A DNA stretch of 64,000 bases from Varibaculum cambriense. GTDB taxonomy: Bacteria > Actinomycetota > Actinomycetes > Actinomycetales > Actinomycetaceae. Made by a program: the position numbers and the translations under genes. Every line of letters begins with the position of its first letter. Positions within the stretch are counted from its first letter, which is position 1. Shown here one piece after another: positions 1-7,171 of the stretch. Under the pieces are notes generated by a model. It saw only the letters and a list, made by a program, of their open reading frames with translations. It did no database searches and had not been told where the DNA came from. Location: assembly GCF_022133705.1 (NCBI RefSeq), contig NZ_JAKNHJ010000011.1, forward strand, positions 1-64,000, read 5' to 3'.

Positions 1-546
1 ACACAGAGCGTCCTCGTTGAGGGCACGCTGCAGGGGTTGCAGCTATGTGACACGGGACACAATCGCAATCAAGGTGTCTCTTCTTATTTAGATTTTCTTC
101 AAAAAGTGGAAAAATTACGAAACGAAAACCATTTACGCTGCTCAACGTATGTTTTTGTGTTTCGTAGTTTTGTTCTTTTCGTTTACGGGATTACGAAATG
201 ACCCGCAAATACCTACCGTGACCTGCGGTGATGTGTTTCGTATTTTTCTGCGTAATTTCACGTCGCCCGAAGCAGACACCCTGCCGTGTGCTTGCTGCAG
301 GGCTGCGGCCGTCCCTCCATGTGGAGCGTCAGTGTCGATGCTGTAACTTAAACGTACATACATTTGTGGCGCTCTCGTTACGTGTCTGTGCATTGCCGAG
401 CTCTTTACTGTTGTGTGTGGGCGCGCAGCCGTAGTGTCCGTGCCACTCCGAGTAGGGCGCGTCGTACCCCAAACCCATGTTCAATTAAATTCCAATCCAG
501 AGAGGTCTTGCACTGTTGCGGTGCGGTTGTCTTCTTTCTCACCGTA
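1..546. other. Non-coding left flank of the erm(X) island
   Basis: I see no convincing gene here; the short open frames have no recognisable family and no good ribosome binding sites. The stretch is AT-rich at 80-260. It contains several copies of TACGAAA or its complement TTTCGTA (about 116, 160, 192 and 236, in both orientations) and an inverted repeat GCTGCA-GGGGT-TGCAGC at 27-43. It could be plasmid or transposon backbone carried with erm(X). No insertion-sequence transposase is visible. Confidence 0.5.
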
Positions 547-583
547 TTGGACCCTGCGAAATTAATTGGATACGATAGGCCCA
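547..583 (+). promoter_or_regulatory. Promoter of the erm(X) leader transcript
   Basis: A -35 box TTGGAC (547-552), an 18-base spacer and a -10 box TACGAT (571-576) are followed by exactly six bases and then the ATG of the leader peptide at 583. The expected transcription start therefore falls on or next to that ATG, giving a leaderless message. This matches the spacing seen before several chromosomal genes in the window. Confidence 0.65.
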
Positions 584-630
584 TGTTGATTTCAGGTTCC
601 GTTTTCATGCGGCCGCTCACCAGCCGCTAA
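583..630 (+). CDS. erm(X) leader peptide (15 aa)
   Basis: A 15-codon open frame (begins MLISGSVF, ends PLTSR) ends 101 bases before the erm(X) start. In Erm systems such peptides are translated constitutively, and macrolide-bound ribosomes stall on them. The stall refolds the downstream RNA and frees the methylase ribosome binding site. Here the frame is followed directly by alternative hairpins (631-724), which supports that role. Nothing resembling a ribosome binding site precedes it; the promoter spacing suggests leaderless translation. The drug-dependent stall itself is inferred. Confidence 0.75.
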   Translation: MLISGSVFMRPLTSR

Positions 631-724
631 GGCGGTTTTCTCCCTCCCGCAGGTTAGAAACCGCTCCGGTCCTTTAGCCGGGCGGCCATTTGCCATGCCC
701 GGCTCCGTTTCAACTCCACGGAGC
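631..724 (+). promoter_or_regulatory. Translational attenuator hairpins of erm(X)
   Basis: Three stems can be read by eye. GCGGTTT (632-638) pairs with AAACCGC (658-664). AGCCGGGC (676-683) pairs with GCCCGGCT (697-704). GCTCCG (702-707) pairs with CGGAGC (719-724), which overlaps the presumed Shine-Dalgarno GGAG before the ATG at 732. The second and third stems share bases 702-704 and are mutually exclusive. A second GCTCCG copy at 663-668 could also pair with 719-724. This is the usual logic of an inducible erm attenuator. Confidence 0.7.
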
Positions 725-731
725 ACACCTG

Positions 732-1586
732 ATGTCTACATACGGATACGGCCGTCACGAACATGGCCAAAATTTTCTCACAGACCACAAGATCATCAAC
801 TCCATCGTCGATCTTGTAAAACAAACCTCCGGCCCCATCATTGAGATCGGGCCAGGAAGCGGTGCCCTCACTCACCCGATATCCCACTTGGGGAGGGCAA
901 TAACGGCAGTTGAGGTAGACGCAAAACTAGCTGCCAAACTCACAAAAAAGACCGCCTCGGCGTCGGTCGAAGTGGTCCATGATGATTTCCTCAACTTCCC
1001 GTTACCCGCCACTCCCTGCGTCATTGTGGGAAACATTCCCTTTCACCTCACCACTGCCATTCTTCGAAAGTTGTTGCATGCGCCGGCATGGACTGCCGCT
1101 GTACTCCTCATGCAGTGGGAAGTCGCTCGCCGCCGGGCCGGGGTAGGTGCAAGCACGATGATGACAGCTCAGTGGTCCCCATGGTTCACGTTTCACCTTG
1201 GTTCCCGAGTACCAAGGTCTGCTTTCCGGCCACAGCCAAACGTTGACGGGGGGATCTTAGTGATCCGCCGGGTGGGTGACCCGAAGATCCCGATAGAGCA
1301 ACGCAAAGCCTTTCAGGCGATGGTGCACACCGTTTTCACCGCCCGGGGACGCGGGATAGGGGAAATTCTCCGAAGGGCAGGGTTGTTTTCATCACGTTCA
1401 GAGACACAATCATGGTTGCGCTCGCGAGGAATCGACCCCGCAACCCTACCTCCCAGATTGCACACCAGCGACTGGATCGATCTCTTCCAGGTGACTGGTT
1501 CCTCTTCACCGCGCCATCGGCCCATTTCACAATCGGGAAGTAGTCAACGCCCTCCTCAACGGAAAAATCGAGGCCGGCGGCGGTAA
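732..1586 (+). CDS. erm(X): 23S rRNA (adenine-N6)-dimethyltransferase Erm(X)
   Basis: Methylates A2058 (E. coli numbering) of 23S rRNA using SAM and so gives MLSB resistance. The 284-aa length and the sequence agree with the corynebacterial Erm(X) as I remember it. SAM motif I EIGPGSG lies at about residues 38-44 and the catalytic NIPF motif at 101-104; the C-terminus is the basic tail ending NRGRRR. The start was chosen at 732 because it has GGAG ten bases upstream and gives the family's N-terminus (MSTYGYGRHEHGQNF). Expression is controlled by the upstream leader and hairpins. Erm(X) is classically carried by Tn5432, but no IS1249 is seen here. Confidence 0.95.
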   Translation: MSTYGYGRHEHGQNFLTDHKIINSIVDLVKQTSGPIIEIGPGSGALTHPISHLGRAITAVEVDAKLAAKLTKKTASASVEVVHDDFLNFPLPATPCVIVGNIPFHLTTAILRKLLHAPAWTAAVLLMQWEVARRRAGVGASTMMTAQWSPWFTFHLGSRVPRSAFRPQPNVDGGILVIRRVGDPKIPIEQRKAFQAMVHTVFTARGRGIGEILRRAGLFSSRSETQSWLRSRGIDPATLPPRLHTSDWIDLFQVTGSSSPRHRPISQSGSSQRPPQRKNRGRRR

Positions 1587-1656
1587 TCCCCCCACCACCA
1601 AAACCGAAATCCACCAGTAGTAGTGAACGACCCATGTTCGTCTACCGTGAGCCGCG

Positions 1657-2130
1657 TTATGGCAGTGACGTGTTCTCGTCGGGCACAGTCATAGTTCCCG
1701 GCGTTGCCAGCGACAGGGTTCTACACCCAGCAGCGGGACCGATCAAAATCACCCGCACGGGGAACGACCCTGCTGGTGGTTTCGATTTTGATGAAAGCGA
1801 GGAGACATAGCCCCTCGCCAACTCCCCGTAGCTGGCGAACAGTAGCTCCTGGCGCTGGCGCTCGTTGGTGAGTTTGCGTGCCACATCGAAAGCCTTATCG
1901 ACTTCCCGGTCCAAGTTGTTGTGAGCCTTGAGCAGAATTGGGTCCATCGATAACGGGTTGTAGTGCTCCGCGAGTGACCGCTGGGGGTGCCGCTCGCGTG
2001 CCCGCAGCACCAACTGTCCAGCGTCGATGATTCGCTGCTGCGCCTTCTCATCTAGTTCACACAGAGCTGGTCCGCAGTTGTAGCTCCCGATGTACTCCGA
2101 AAAACGGAAAAAATAAATAGTGGGGATACA
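1657..2130 (-). pseudogene. C-terminal remnant of an MmeI-like DNA methyltransferase
   Basis: On the minus strand an open frame from about 2130 (just inside a stop at 2131-2133) to 1657 encodes a conserved C-terminal segment: EKAQQRIIDAG, then RHPQRSLAEHYNPLSMDP, then LLKAHNNLDREVDKAF, then ERQRQELLFASYGELA. This is the end of the large fused methyltransferase/specificity proteins of the MmeI/type IIL family, which are normally around 900 aa. The SAM-binding NPPY-type core and the rest of the gene are absent, so it cannot be functional. The last 45 or so codons (after GELARGYVSS) look unrelated. It shows that erm(X) sits beside a broken restriction-modification locus. Confidence 0.72.
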
Positions 2131-2376
2131 TCAACCTTCCACTTTCCATTCTTCCGGCTCAGAGTATTGAGGGGTCTGGGACCGGGTCCGTAAACCCTTT
2201 ATGTTTTTCGCGCACAGCGGTTTTTAGCGACGCACCCTATAGGTTTTCCGCAGAACCTATATGTGTTTCTGTGCACCCCCATATGTTGTCTGTTTCTAGC
2301 GGTATTTCGTTGTACTTTGCGCATCGAATAGTCATTTATCGACGACACTCCGTCGAATTCAAATTTAACGTCTAGC
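2131..2376. other. Intergenic stretch with an 8-bp inverted repeat
   Basis: No gene is visible; in particular I find no frame resembling a HigB/RelE toxin in front of the HigA gene. One clear inverted repeat, TATAGGTT (2238-2245) and AACCTATA (2254-2261), has an 8-base loop. The block 2199-2300 is built of loosely repeated CCTATATG/GTTTTCCGC-like words. Confidence 0.45.
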
Positions 2377-2396
2377 CATAATAACGTAATGCGTTA
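2377..2396 (+). promoter_or_regulatory. Probable higA -10 box and autoregulatory operator
   Basis: A CATAAT -10 box (2377-2382) overlaps the inverted repeat TAACG-TAATG-CGTTA (2382-2396). A half site TTAACG also occurs at 2365-2370. HigA antitoxins bind palindromes of this kind that overlap their own promoter; binding here is inferred. Confidence 0.5.
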
Positions 2397-2414
2397 GCGG
2401 GGAGGTGAAGATCG

Positions 2415-2717
2415 TTGACTACCACTGAAAAGCTAAGCCCTATTCACCCCGGTGAAGTCCTCAGCGAAGACTTTCTTGCCGAAATGGATCTTAGCCAGAA
2501 TAAACTAGCTGTCTCAATTGGGGTGCCGCCCCGGCGCATCAATGAAATTGTGCACGGCAAAAGAGGGATAAGCGCGGACACTGCCTTGCGTCTTTCGCGC
2601 TATTTTGGAACTTCTGCCGAGTTTTGGCTGAATCTCCAAACCCGCTATGAGCTTGATCTTGCCAGTGACCGCTCAAGAGCTGAACTTGAACGGATAAAAC
2701 CCCGGCAAGTGGCGTAG
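2415..2717 (+). CDS. HigA-family XRE antitoxin, apparently without a toxin
   Basis: A 100-aa helix-turn-helix protein. The N-terminus has the HigA signature IHPGEVLSEDFL (residues 9-20), followed by an HTH (LSQNKLAVSIGVPPRRINEI) and the family's GTSAEFWLNLQTRYEL. HigA normally neutralises the mRNA interferase HigB and represses the higBA operon. The TTG start is supported by GGGAGGTG eight bases upstream. In HigBA loci the toxin gene usually precedes higA, but no HigB-like frame is present before or after, so this is an orphan regulator or antitoxin remnant. It lies between the methyltransferase fragment and a DUF4143 ATPase in the accessory island. Confidence 0.82.
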   Translation: MTTTEKLSPIHPGEVLSEDFLAEMDLSQNKLAVSIGVPPRRINEIVHGKRGISADTALRLSRYFGTSAEFWLNLQTRYELDLASDRSRAELERIKPRQVA

Positions 2718-2896
2718 GAGTAATGAGGGAGTGTCCCCTCTGCCTTGGTTGTATCCAGGAATTGCCGGACGATTTTTGTCAGGCGCGTCACTACTGGTTA
2801 GCTTTACTCAAGTCGCGCCAGATTGTTTTCCCGGCTGTAAGACTTTTCGGGTGAGTAAATCACCATGTGAATTAATAGTTCATAAGAACAATTCTT

Positions 2897-2988
2897 TGAA
2901 AAGTGCACAATGAATTGCTTGAAAAGTGCTCAGTAAATTCTCTGAAAAGTGCACAATGAATTGCTTGAAAAGTGCTCAATACCCAGGT
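2897..2988. repeat. Four 23-bp tandem repeats before the AAA ATPase gene
   Basis: Four imperfect 23-bp units start at 2897, 2920, 2943 and 2966. They alternate between TGAAAAGTGCACAATGAATT-type and TGAAAAGTGCTCAGTAAATT-type sequences, so the array also reads as a 46-bp repeat with the first 36 bases identical between copies. The last unit carries the -35 box of the downstream gene. The layout suggests an operator array; no protein is known to bind it. Confidence 0.8.
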
Positions 2989-2993
2989 AGAGT
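2965..2993 (+). promoter_or_regulatory. Promoter of the DUF4143 ATPase gene
   Basis: TTGAAA (2965-2970), a 17-base spacer and TAGAGT (2988-2993) precede the gene at 3011. The -35 box lies at the start of the fourth 23-bp repeat, so anything binding the repeats would cover the promoter. Confidence 0.55.
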
Positions 2994-3010
2994 TCTTTTA
3001 GAGGTGGGTA

Positions 3011-4294
3011 ATGAGCTTAATAAAACCAGGATATCGATCAAGACTTATTGACGAAAAGATTGCAAGATATTTAGGCATCTTCGGAGCTGTCTGTATTGAG
3101 GGGCCGAAGTGGTGCGGCAAGACCTGGACAAGCTTGGTACACGCAAATAGCGTCAGTTATCTAACTGATCGAAGTCAGCGTGACCTGGCAATGATTGATC
3201 CCAAATATATTTTTACTCATCAAAGTCCGCAATTGCTTGATGAATGGCAGATTGTTCCCGAGATTTGGGATGCAGTACGGCATGAGTGTGACACGGATCG
3301 GGAAAAAGGGAAATTTCTCCTGACTGGTTCAACCGCTTTGAAAGTCAATGAAGGTGAGCACGAAGTATTCCACTCCGGGGTAGGACGAATAGTAACCCTG
3401 CGCATGCATCCGATGAGCCTGTATGAATCAGGTGATTCCACCGGAGAAGTATCTCTATCTAGCCTACTTAAAGGAACTGTTGAAACGGGATACGTGGGCG
3501 AAGTGGATCTGGAAAAACTTGCCCGCCTCATCGTTAGAGGGGGATGGCCAGAAAATATCGATACGGCGGAGGAAGATTGCGGAGTTATTCCCGAAAGTTA
3601 TATTGATTCTTTGGTAACTAAAGATATGCATGAAGGGGCAGGAAAGAAACGTAACCCGCACAAGATGCGTATGCTTTTACGTTCGCTTTCCAGGAATGAA
3701 TCAACTCTAGTAGGAAACAAAACCCTGGTTAAAGATATCGAAGAATATGAAAACCAAGATGAACTAATCGAAAGCCGCGCAACCATCGCAGATTACCTCG
3801 GGGTCCTCGACAGTTTATATCTGACCGCGAATCAAGAAGCCTTTAGTCTCAATTACCGCTCCTCGGCAAGAATTGGGAAAGCCGCGAAAAAACATCTGGT
3901 GGATCCTTCCCTTTGCTGCGCAACCCTAGGATTGAGTGCTGAAAAACTGCTGTATGACCATGAAACTTTTGGACTACTGTTTGAGGCACTTGTAGAGCGG
4001 GATTTACGAATTTATGCCGATTATCATGGCGGGCATCTTTTCCATTTCCGTGATAACACTTCTGGAGATGAAGTAGATGCCATCCTCGAATTTAAGAATG
4101 GTGACTATGCGGCCTTTGAAATTAAATTAAGCGATGGCAGCATCAATGACGCGATAACCAGTCTTACCCGCTTCTACCGTTACGCGAAAAAGAAACCAAA
4201 AGTAATGGGAGTTATCGTTGGACACCTGCAAGCAGTAATGCAGGATAAAGAAACCGGAATCTACATAATTCCGGCCACCTCCCTCAAACCTTAA
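3011..4294 (+). CDS. AAA+ ATPase with C-terminal DUF4143 domain
   Basis: A 427-aa protein of the AAA_14/DUF4143 family, common in accessory regions of gut and mucosal bacteria and of unknown biological role. Walker A is GPKWCGKT (about residues 33-40), a Walker B-like LLDEWQ is near 77-82, and a sensor-like GKFLLTGST follows. The C-terminal part contains DEVDAILEF...AAFEIKLS, resembling the D-x(n)-E-x-K core of PD-(D/E)XK nucleases, although nuclease activity is not established for the family. The ATG has a strong GAGGTGGG ribosome binding site. It is monocistronic, downstream of the 23-bp repeat array, and its base composition is more AT-rich than the genes after 4400, consistent with transfer. 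Confidence 0.85.
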   Translation: MSLIKPGYRSRLIDEKIARYLGIFGAVCIEGPKWCGKTWTSLVHANSVSYLTDRSQRDLAMIDPKYIFTHQSPQLLDEWQIVPEIWDAVRHECDTDREKGKFLLTGSTALKVNEGEHEVFHSGVGRIVTLRMHPMSLYESGDSTGEVSLSSLLKGTVETGYVGEVDLEKLARLIVRGGWPENIDTAEEDCGVIPESYIDSLVTKDMHEGAGKKRNPHKMRMLLRSLSRNESTLVGNKTLVKDIEEYENQDELIESRATIADYLGVLDSLYLTANQEAFSLNYRSSARIGKAAKKHLVDPSLCCATLGLSAEKLLYDHETFGLLFEALVERDLRIYADYHGGHLFHFRDNTSGDEVDAILEFKNGDYAAFEIKLSDGSINDAITSLTRFYRYAKKKPKVMGVIVGHLQAVMQDKETGIYIIPATSLKP

Positions 4295-4436
4295 CGGTTC
4301 TGCATCCGAGCAACAGTTAATGCACAGAGGTGGCAGGGGCTAAAATCCTTCAGCTCGCGCGGGGGACAGCAGTTAGATGGCGTATGCTAGTGCTCTGTGC
4401 CGCAGTTAAATCCAGGCTCCGCTAACAGGGCTCTGG

Positions 4437-4724
4437 CTAGGCGATTTGCCCGATAATCACGTTCCACTGGTGTACTTTGCGATCGGTGATGAAACCCGCC
4501 AAGAAGAAAGGATCTTCAGCTAAAGCGGCCAGGGCGTCCTCGCCAGATTCGGCTTCTACCGCGATTAGCGCGCCCGGATGCGGGTCATTAACCCAAGAAC
4601 CCACCAGTTTTACTATGCCTTGAGAATGCAGGCCGCGCAGATGTGCACGGTGGTTAGGGCGCACCTCATCCATTTTGGAGGCAGCTGCCGGGTCATAAAA
4701 ATATTCAATCGCGAATAACGCCAT
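4437..4724 (-). CDS. YciI-family protein
   Basis: A 95-aa protein with the ferredoxin-like YciI fold. It has the conserved RPNHRAHLRGL block with the family histidine, an SWVNDPHPGALIAV strand, and the DPFFLAGF motif near the C-terminus. YciI proteins are small putative enzymes or enzyme-associated domains; the reaction is unknown in most cases. ATG 4724 is preceded by AGGAG nine bases upstream. It is transcribed divergently from xerD. A second, different YciI-like gene occurs at 51147-51473. Confidence 0.85.
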   Translation of the reverse strand: MALFAIEYFYDPAAASKMDEVRPNHRAHLRGLHSQGIVKLVGSWVNDPHPGALIAVEAESGEDALAALAEDPFFLAGFITDRKVHQWNVIIGQIA

Positions 4725-4836
4725 AAAAGATCACTCCTAAAATCAACTCTGCTTCTATTATTACCCCGGCAGCGAACTGACGCCGGAAAACAACTTTTGT
4801 CCCAGGTGGCGCTCAAGTAAAAATGGCTGCGCCCTC

Positions 4837-4849
4837 TAAAATAAGAATA
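4837..4849 (+). promoter_or_regulatory. -10 box giving a leaderless xerD start
   Basis: TAAAAT (4837-4842) is followed by six bases and the xerD ATG at 4849. No Shine-Dalgarno sequence is present. The expected transcription start coincides with the start codon. Confidence 0.5.
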
Positions 4850-5802
4850 TGGACGAAATCGAGCAGGCGAGCGGGGCATATTTAGATCACCTGGCGATTG
4901 AACGCGGATTATCAAACAACACTGTCGGCTCCTATCGGCGTGACCTGGCGCGTTACCACGACTATTTAGCAGGTGCCGGTATTCATATCTTAGGCGAAAT
5001 CACCCCGGAAACTTTGCGGACGTTTTTGCAGGCAGCCGCAGCTGGAGAAGATGGGAAAAAATCGTTGGCGGCCTCTTCTATCGCCCGGCTAATGGCCTGC
5101 CTGCGCGGATTCCATGGTTTTACGTTAAGTGAGCGCCTCAGCAGCGTTGATCCTACCGAAAACCTAGAAAATCCCCGCTTAGCGCGGCCGCTCCCCAAAG
5201 CACTAACTATCACGCAAACCCGCGCTTTACTTGAAGCCTTTAGCGGAGAAGATCCGGCTTCTTTGCGCTCGCGGGCGCTGCTAGAAACCCTATATGCTTC
5301 GGGAGCTAGAGTGAGTGAAGTGTGCTCCCTCGATGTGGATGATTTAGGGATTCTAGCTGGTAGTGAGGCGGAAAAGACAGGGGAGAACCCGATTACCCTG
5401 GTGACCGTAACCGGTAAAGGCAATAAGCAGCGCCTGGTGCCGCTAGGAGAATACGCGGTTAATGCCCTAGAAGCGTATCTGGTGAGGGCGCGTCCACAGC
5501 TAGCCCAAAAAGGCCGGGGTAGTTCGGCACTGTTCTTGAATCTGCGGGGAGGGCGACTATCGCGACAAAGTGCCTGGAATATTATTCGCGAGGCCGCAGA
5601 AAAAGCGGGCATTAAAACGGCGGTTTCCCCCCACAGCCTGCGGCATTCTTTTGCCACCCATATGTTAGAGGGCGGGGCGGACGTTCGGGTAGTGCAAGAG
5701 CTGCTCGGTCACGTGAACGTAACTACCACCCAGATCTATACCAAGGTCACCGCCACTTTGTTGCGTGAGGTGTATCAAGAAACCCATCCGCGTGCTCGGT
5801 AG
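4849..5802 (+). CDS. xerD: Site-specific tyrosine recombinase XerD
   Basis: A 317-aa recombinase that, with XerC and FtsK, resolves chromosome dimers at dif. The N-terminal SAM-like core-binding domain spans about 5-100 and the catalytic domain 115-310. All catalytic residues are visible: Arg154 (SGARVSE), Lys190 (VTGKGN), His262 and Arg265 (HSLRHSFATH), His288 (LLGHVNV) and Tyr297 (TQIYTKV). I call XerD rather than XerC from the neighbourhood, since actinobacterial xerD precedes parA, scpA and scpB. The ATG start has no ribosome binding site and a -10 box six bases upstream, so the message is probably leaderless. Confidence 0.93.
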   Translation: MDEIEQASGAYLDHLAIERGLSNNTVGSYRRDLARYHDYLAGAGIHILGEITPETLRTFLQAAAAGEDGKKSLAASSIARLMACLRGFHGFTLSERLSSVDPTENLENPRLARPLPKALTITQTRALLEAFSGEDPASLRSRALLETLYASGARVSEVCSLDVDDLGILAGSEAEKTGENPITLVTVTGKGNKQRLVPLGEYAVNALEAYLVRARPQLAQKGRGSSALFLNLRGGRLSRQSAWNIIREAAEKAGIKTAVSPHSLRHSFATHMLEGGADVRVVQELLGHVNVTTTQIYTKVTATLLREVYQETHPRAR

Positions 5803-5852
5803 CAGACACGGGTATGCGAGTTGTGCGTGGTGGTAATTGGTGGTGCTGGGTA

Positions 5853-5959
5853 GTGCGGGGAAAATATTTTTCCTCCTGCCCAAAGTCTGGAAAATACAGA
5901 CGTATTTTCTCAGACTTTATGCCCACCGCGCCTACTCGGATAAAATATTTTCCCCGCAC
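5853..5959. repeat. Structured palindromic element, copy A
   Basis: An 18-bp perfect outer inverted repeat (5853-5870 with 5942-5959) encloses an inner hairpin (5882-5897 with 5902-5918, one bulged base, loop AGAC). The joining strands TCCTCCTGCCC and the 23-base block ending CTACTCGGAT are nearly identical to those of the copy at 21459-21566, whose outer stem has a different but equally complementary sequence. It starts 50 bases after xerD. Function unknown: a dispersed repeat, a structured RNA, or a terminator-like element. Confidence 0.85.
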
Positions 5960-6030
5960 AGGGGGTCACCGCACCTACTCGGATATAATCTGAGCCCCAT
6001 TTTTTCTGGTTCGTGCCTACTCGAAAAAAT
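5931..6030. repeat. Three right-end units of the palindromic element
   Basis: The word CCTACTCGGATAAAAT, the right joint of copy A, recurs in tandem as CCTACTCGGATATAAT (5974-5989) and CCTACTCGAAAAAAT (6016-6030), 42-43 bases apart. The third unit forms its own hairpin: ATTTTTTC (5999-6006) pairs with GAAAAAAT (6023-6030). They look like truncated or duplicated ends of the element. Confidence 0.65.
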
Positions 6031-6310
6031 CTAGTCTCCGTACTAAAGCATCGCAGCTGGCCTGAAAAATATAATCTCCTCATCGTGTGTTACTGCTCGA
6101 ATGAGGGCTTTATTCCCCATTTCCGCAAGTTAGTTTAGGTACCTGGGGATTCATGACTACTTTCAAATCTCTATCTAGGTGGTTACTGTCGCCTGTGTTT
6201 TTTATATGCCAGTAGCGGGATACCGATTTCACGGTACCGAGCGGGGGATAAAAAGCACGTTGCGCGCCGCTTGGTAACATTTTTTCTCTGGTTGTCATAT
6301 CGTTAGAAGA

Positions 6311-7171
6311 GTGAGTGAGATTCAACCCGGTTTGATGCCCCCGCCAACCCCGAAGGATGCGGAGTTTCCCGCCCCGGCGCCCCTACAGTCCCATGGGCCC
6401 GCGCGAATTATTGCTATGTGCAACCAAAAAGGCGGGGTCGGCAAAACTACCACCACCATTAACTTGGCTGCTTCTTTGGCAGAGTATGGGCGCAAGGTGC
6501 TGATTGTAGATTTTGATCCCCAAGGCGCCGCCACTGCCGGTTTGGGAGTAAACGGCAACGACTTGGACGCGACTATCTACAATGTGCTCCTTGATCGCAA
6601 CGTTAACGCGGAGCAGGTTATTCATCCCACCGCGATTGCAGGCATGGATCTGGTGCCCGCGAATATCGATCTTTCGGCTGCCGAGATTCAAATGGTTAAC
6701 GAGGTCGCCCGAGAAATGGCGCTCTCCCGCGCCCTCCATCCGGTGAGCGACAAATATGACGTGATCTTGATTGACTGTCAACCCTCCCTGGGATTGCTCA
6801 CCGTTAACGCCCTGACTGCGGCTCACGGGGTAATGATCCCGATGGAAACCGAGTTTTTTGCTCTACGCGGGGTAGCCCTGCTGGTAGAAACCATTGAAAA
6901 AGTCCGTGATCGCCTGAACCCGAAACTCAAAATTGACGGGATCTTAGCGACTATGGTCGATACCCGCACTTTGCATTCGCGAGAAGTAATGGAGCGTCTA
7001 CAAGAAGCTTTCGGGGATCGGGTCTACCAGACCGTGATTCGCCGGACTGTAAAGTTCCCAGACGCTTCGGTGGCGACCGAACCGATCACTACTTTTGCGC
7101 CCTCTCATCCGGGAGCCGAGGCCTACCGGCAATTGGCGCGCGAGGTTATTGCTCGTGGTGACACCGCCTAA
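6311..7171 (+). CDS. parA: Chromosome-partitioning ATPase ParA/Soj family
   Basis: A 286-aa ParA ATPase with deviant Walker A KGGVGKTT at about residues 40-47, the LIVDFDPQGAAT switch I region and the VILIDCQPSLG motif. It has a short proline-rich N-terminal tail. Because it lies next to scpA and scpB rather than next to parB near the origin, it may be a second, SMC-associated ParA-like protein; the exact partner is unknown. The GTG start lacks a strong ribosome binding site. Its 3' end overlaps the proposed scpA start by about 17 bases, so translation is probably coupled. Confidence 0.88.
   Translation: MSEIQPGLMPPPTPKDAEFPAPAPLQSHGPARIIAMCNQKGGVGKTTTTINLAASLAEYGRKVLIVDFDPQGAATAGLGVNGNDLDATIYNVLLDRNVNAEQVIHPTAIAGMDLVPANIDLSAAEIQMVNEVAREMALSRALHPVSDKYDVILIDCQPSLGLLTVNALTAAHGVMIPMETEFFALRGVALLVETIEKVRDRLNPKLKIDGILATMVDTRTLHSREVMERLQEAFGDRVYQTVIRRTVKFPDASVATEPITTFAPSHPGAEAYRQLAREVIARGDTA

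Noticed and set aside
1336-1635. Minus-strand frame opposite the erm(X) 3' end
   Set aside because: Gly-rich shadow of erm(X) without recognisable motifs.
2731-2913. Small 60-codon open frame between the HigA gene and the DUF4143 gene
   Set aside because: No ribosome binding site, no family resemblance, and it ends inside the 23-bp repeat array.
2897-2988. Repeat array as a possible CRISPR
   Set aside because: The repeats are directly adjacent without unique spacers, and no cas genes are near.
4983-5657. 224-codon minus-strand frame opposite xerD
   Set aside because: Shadow frame; xerD has every catalytic residue.
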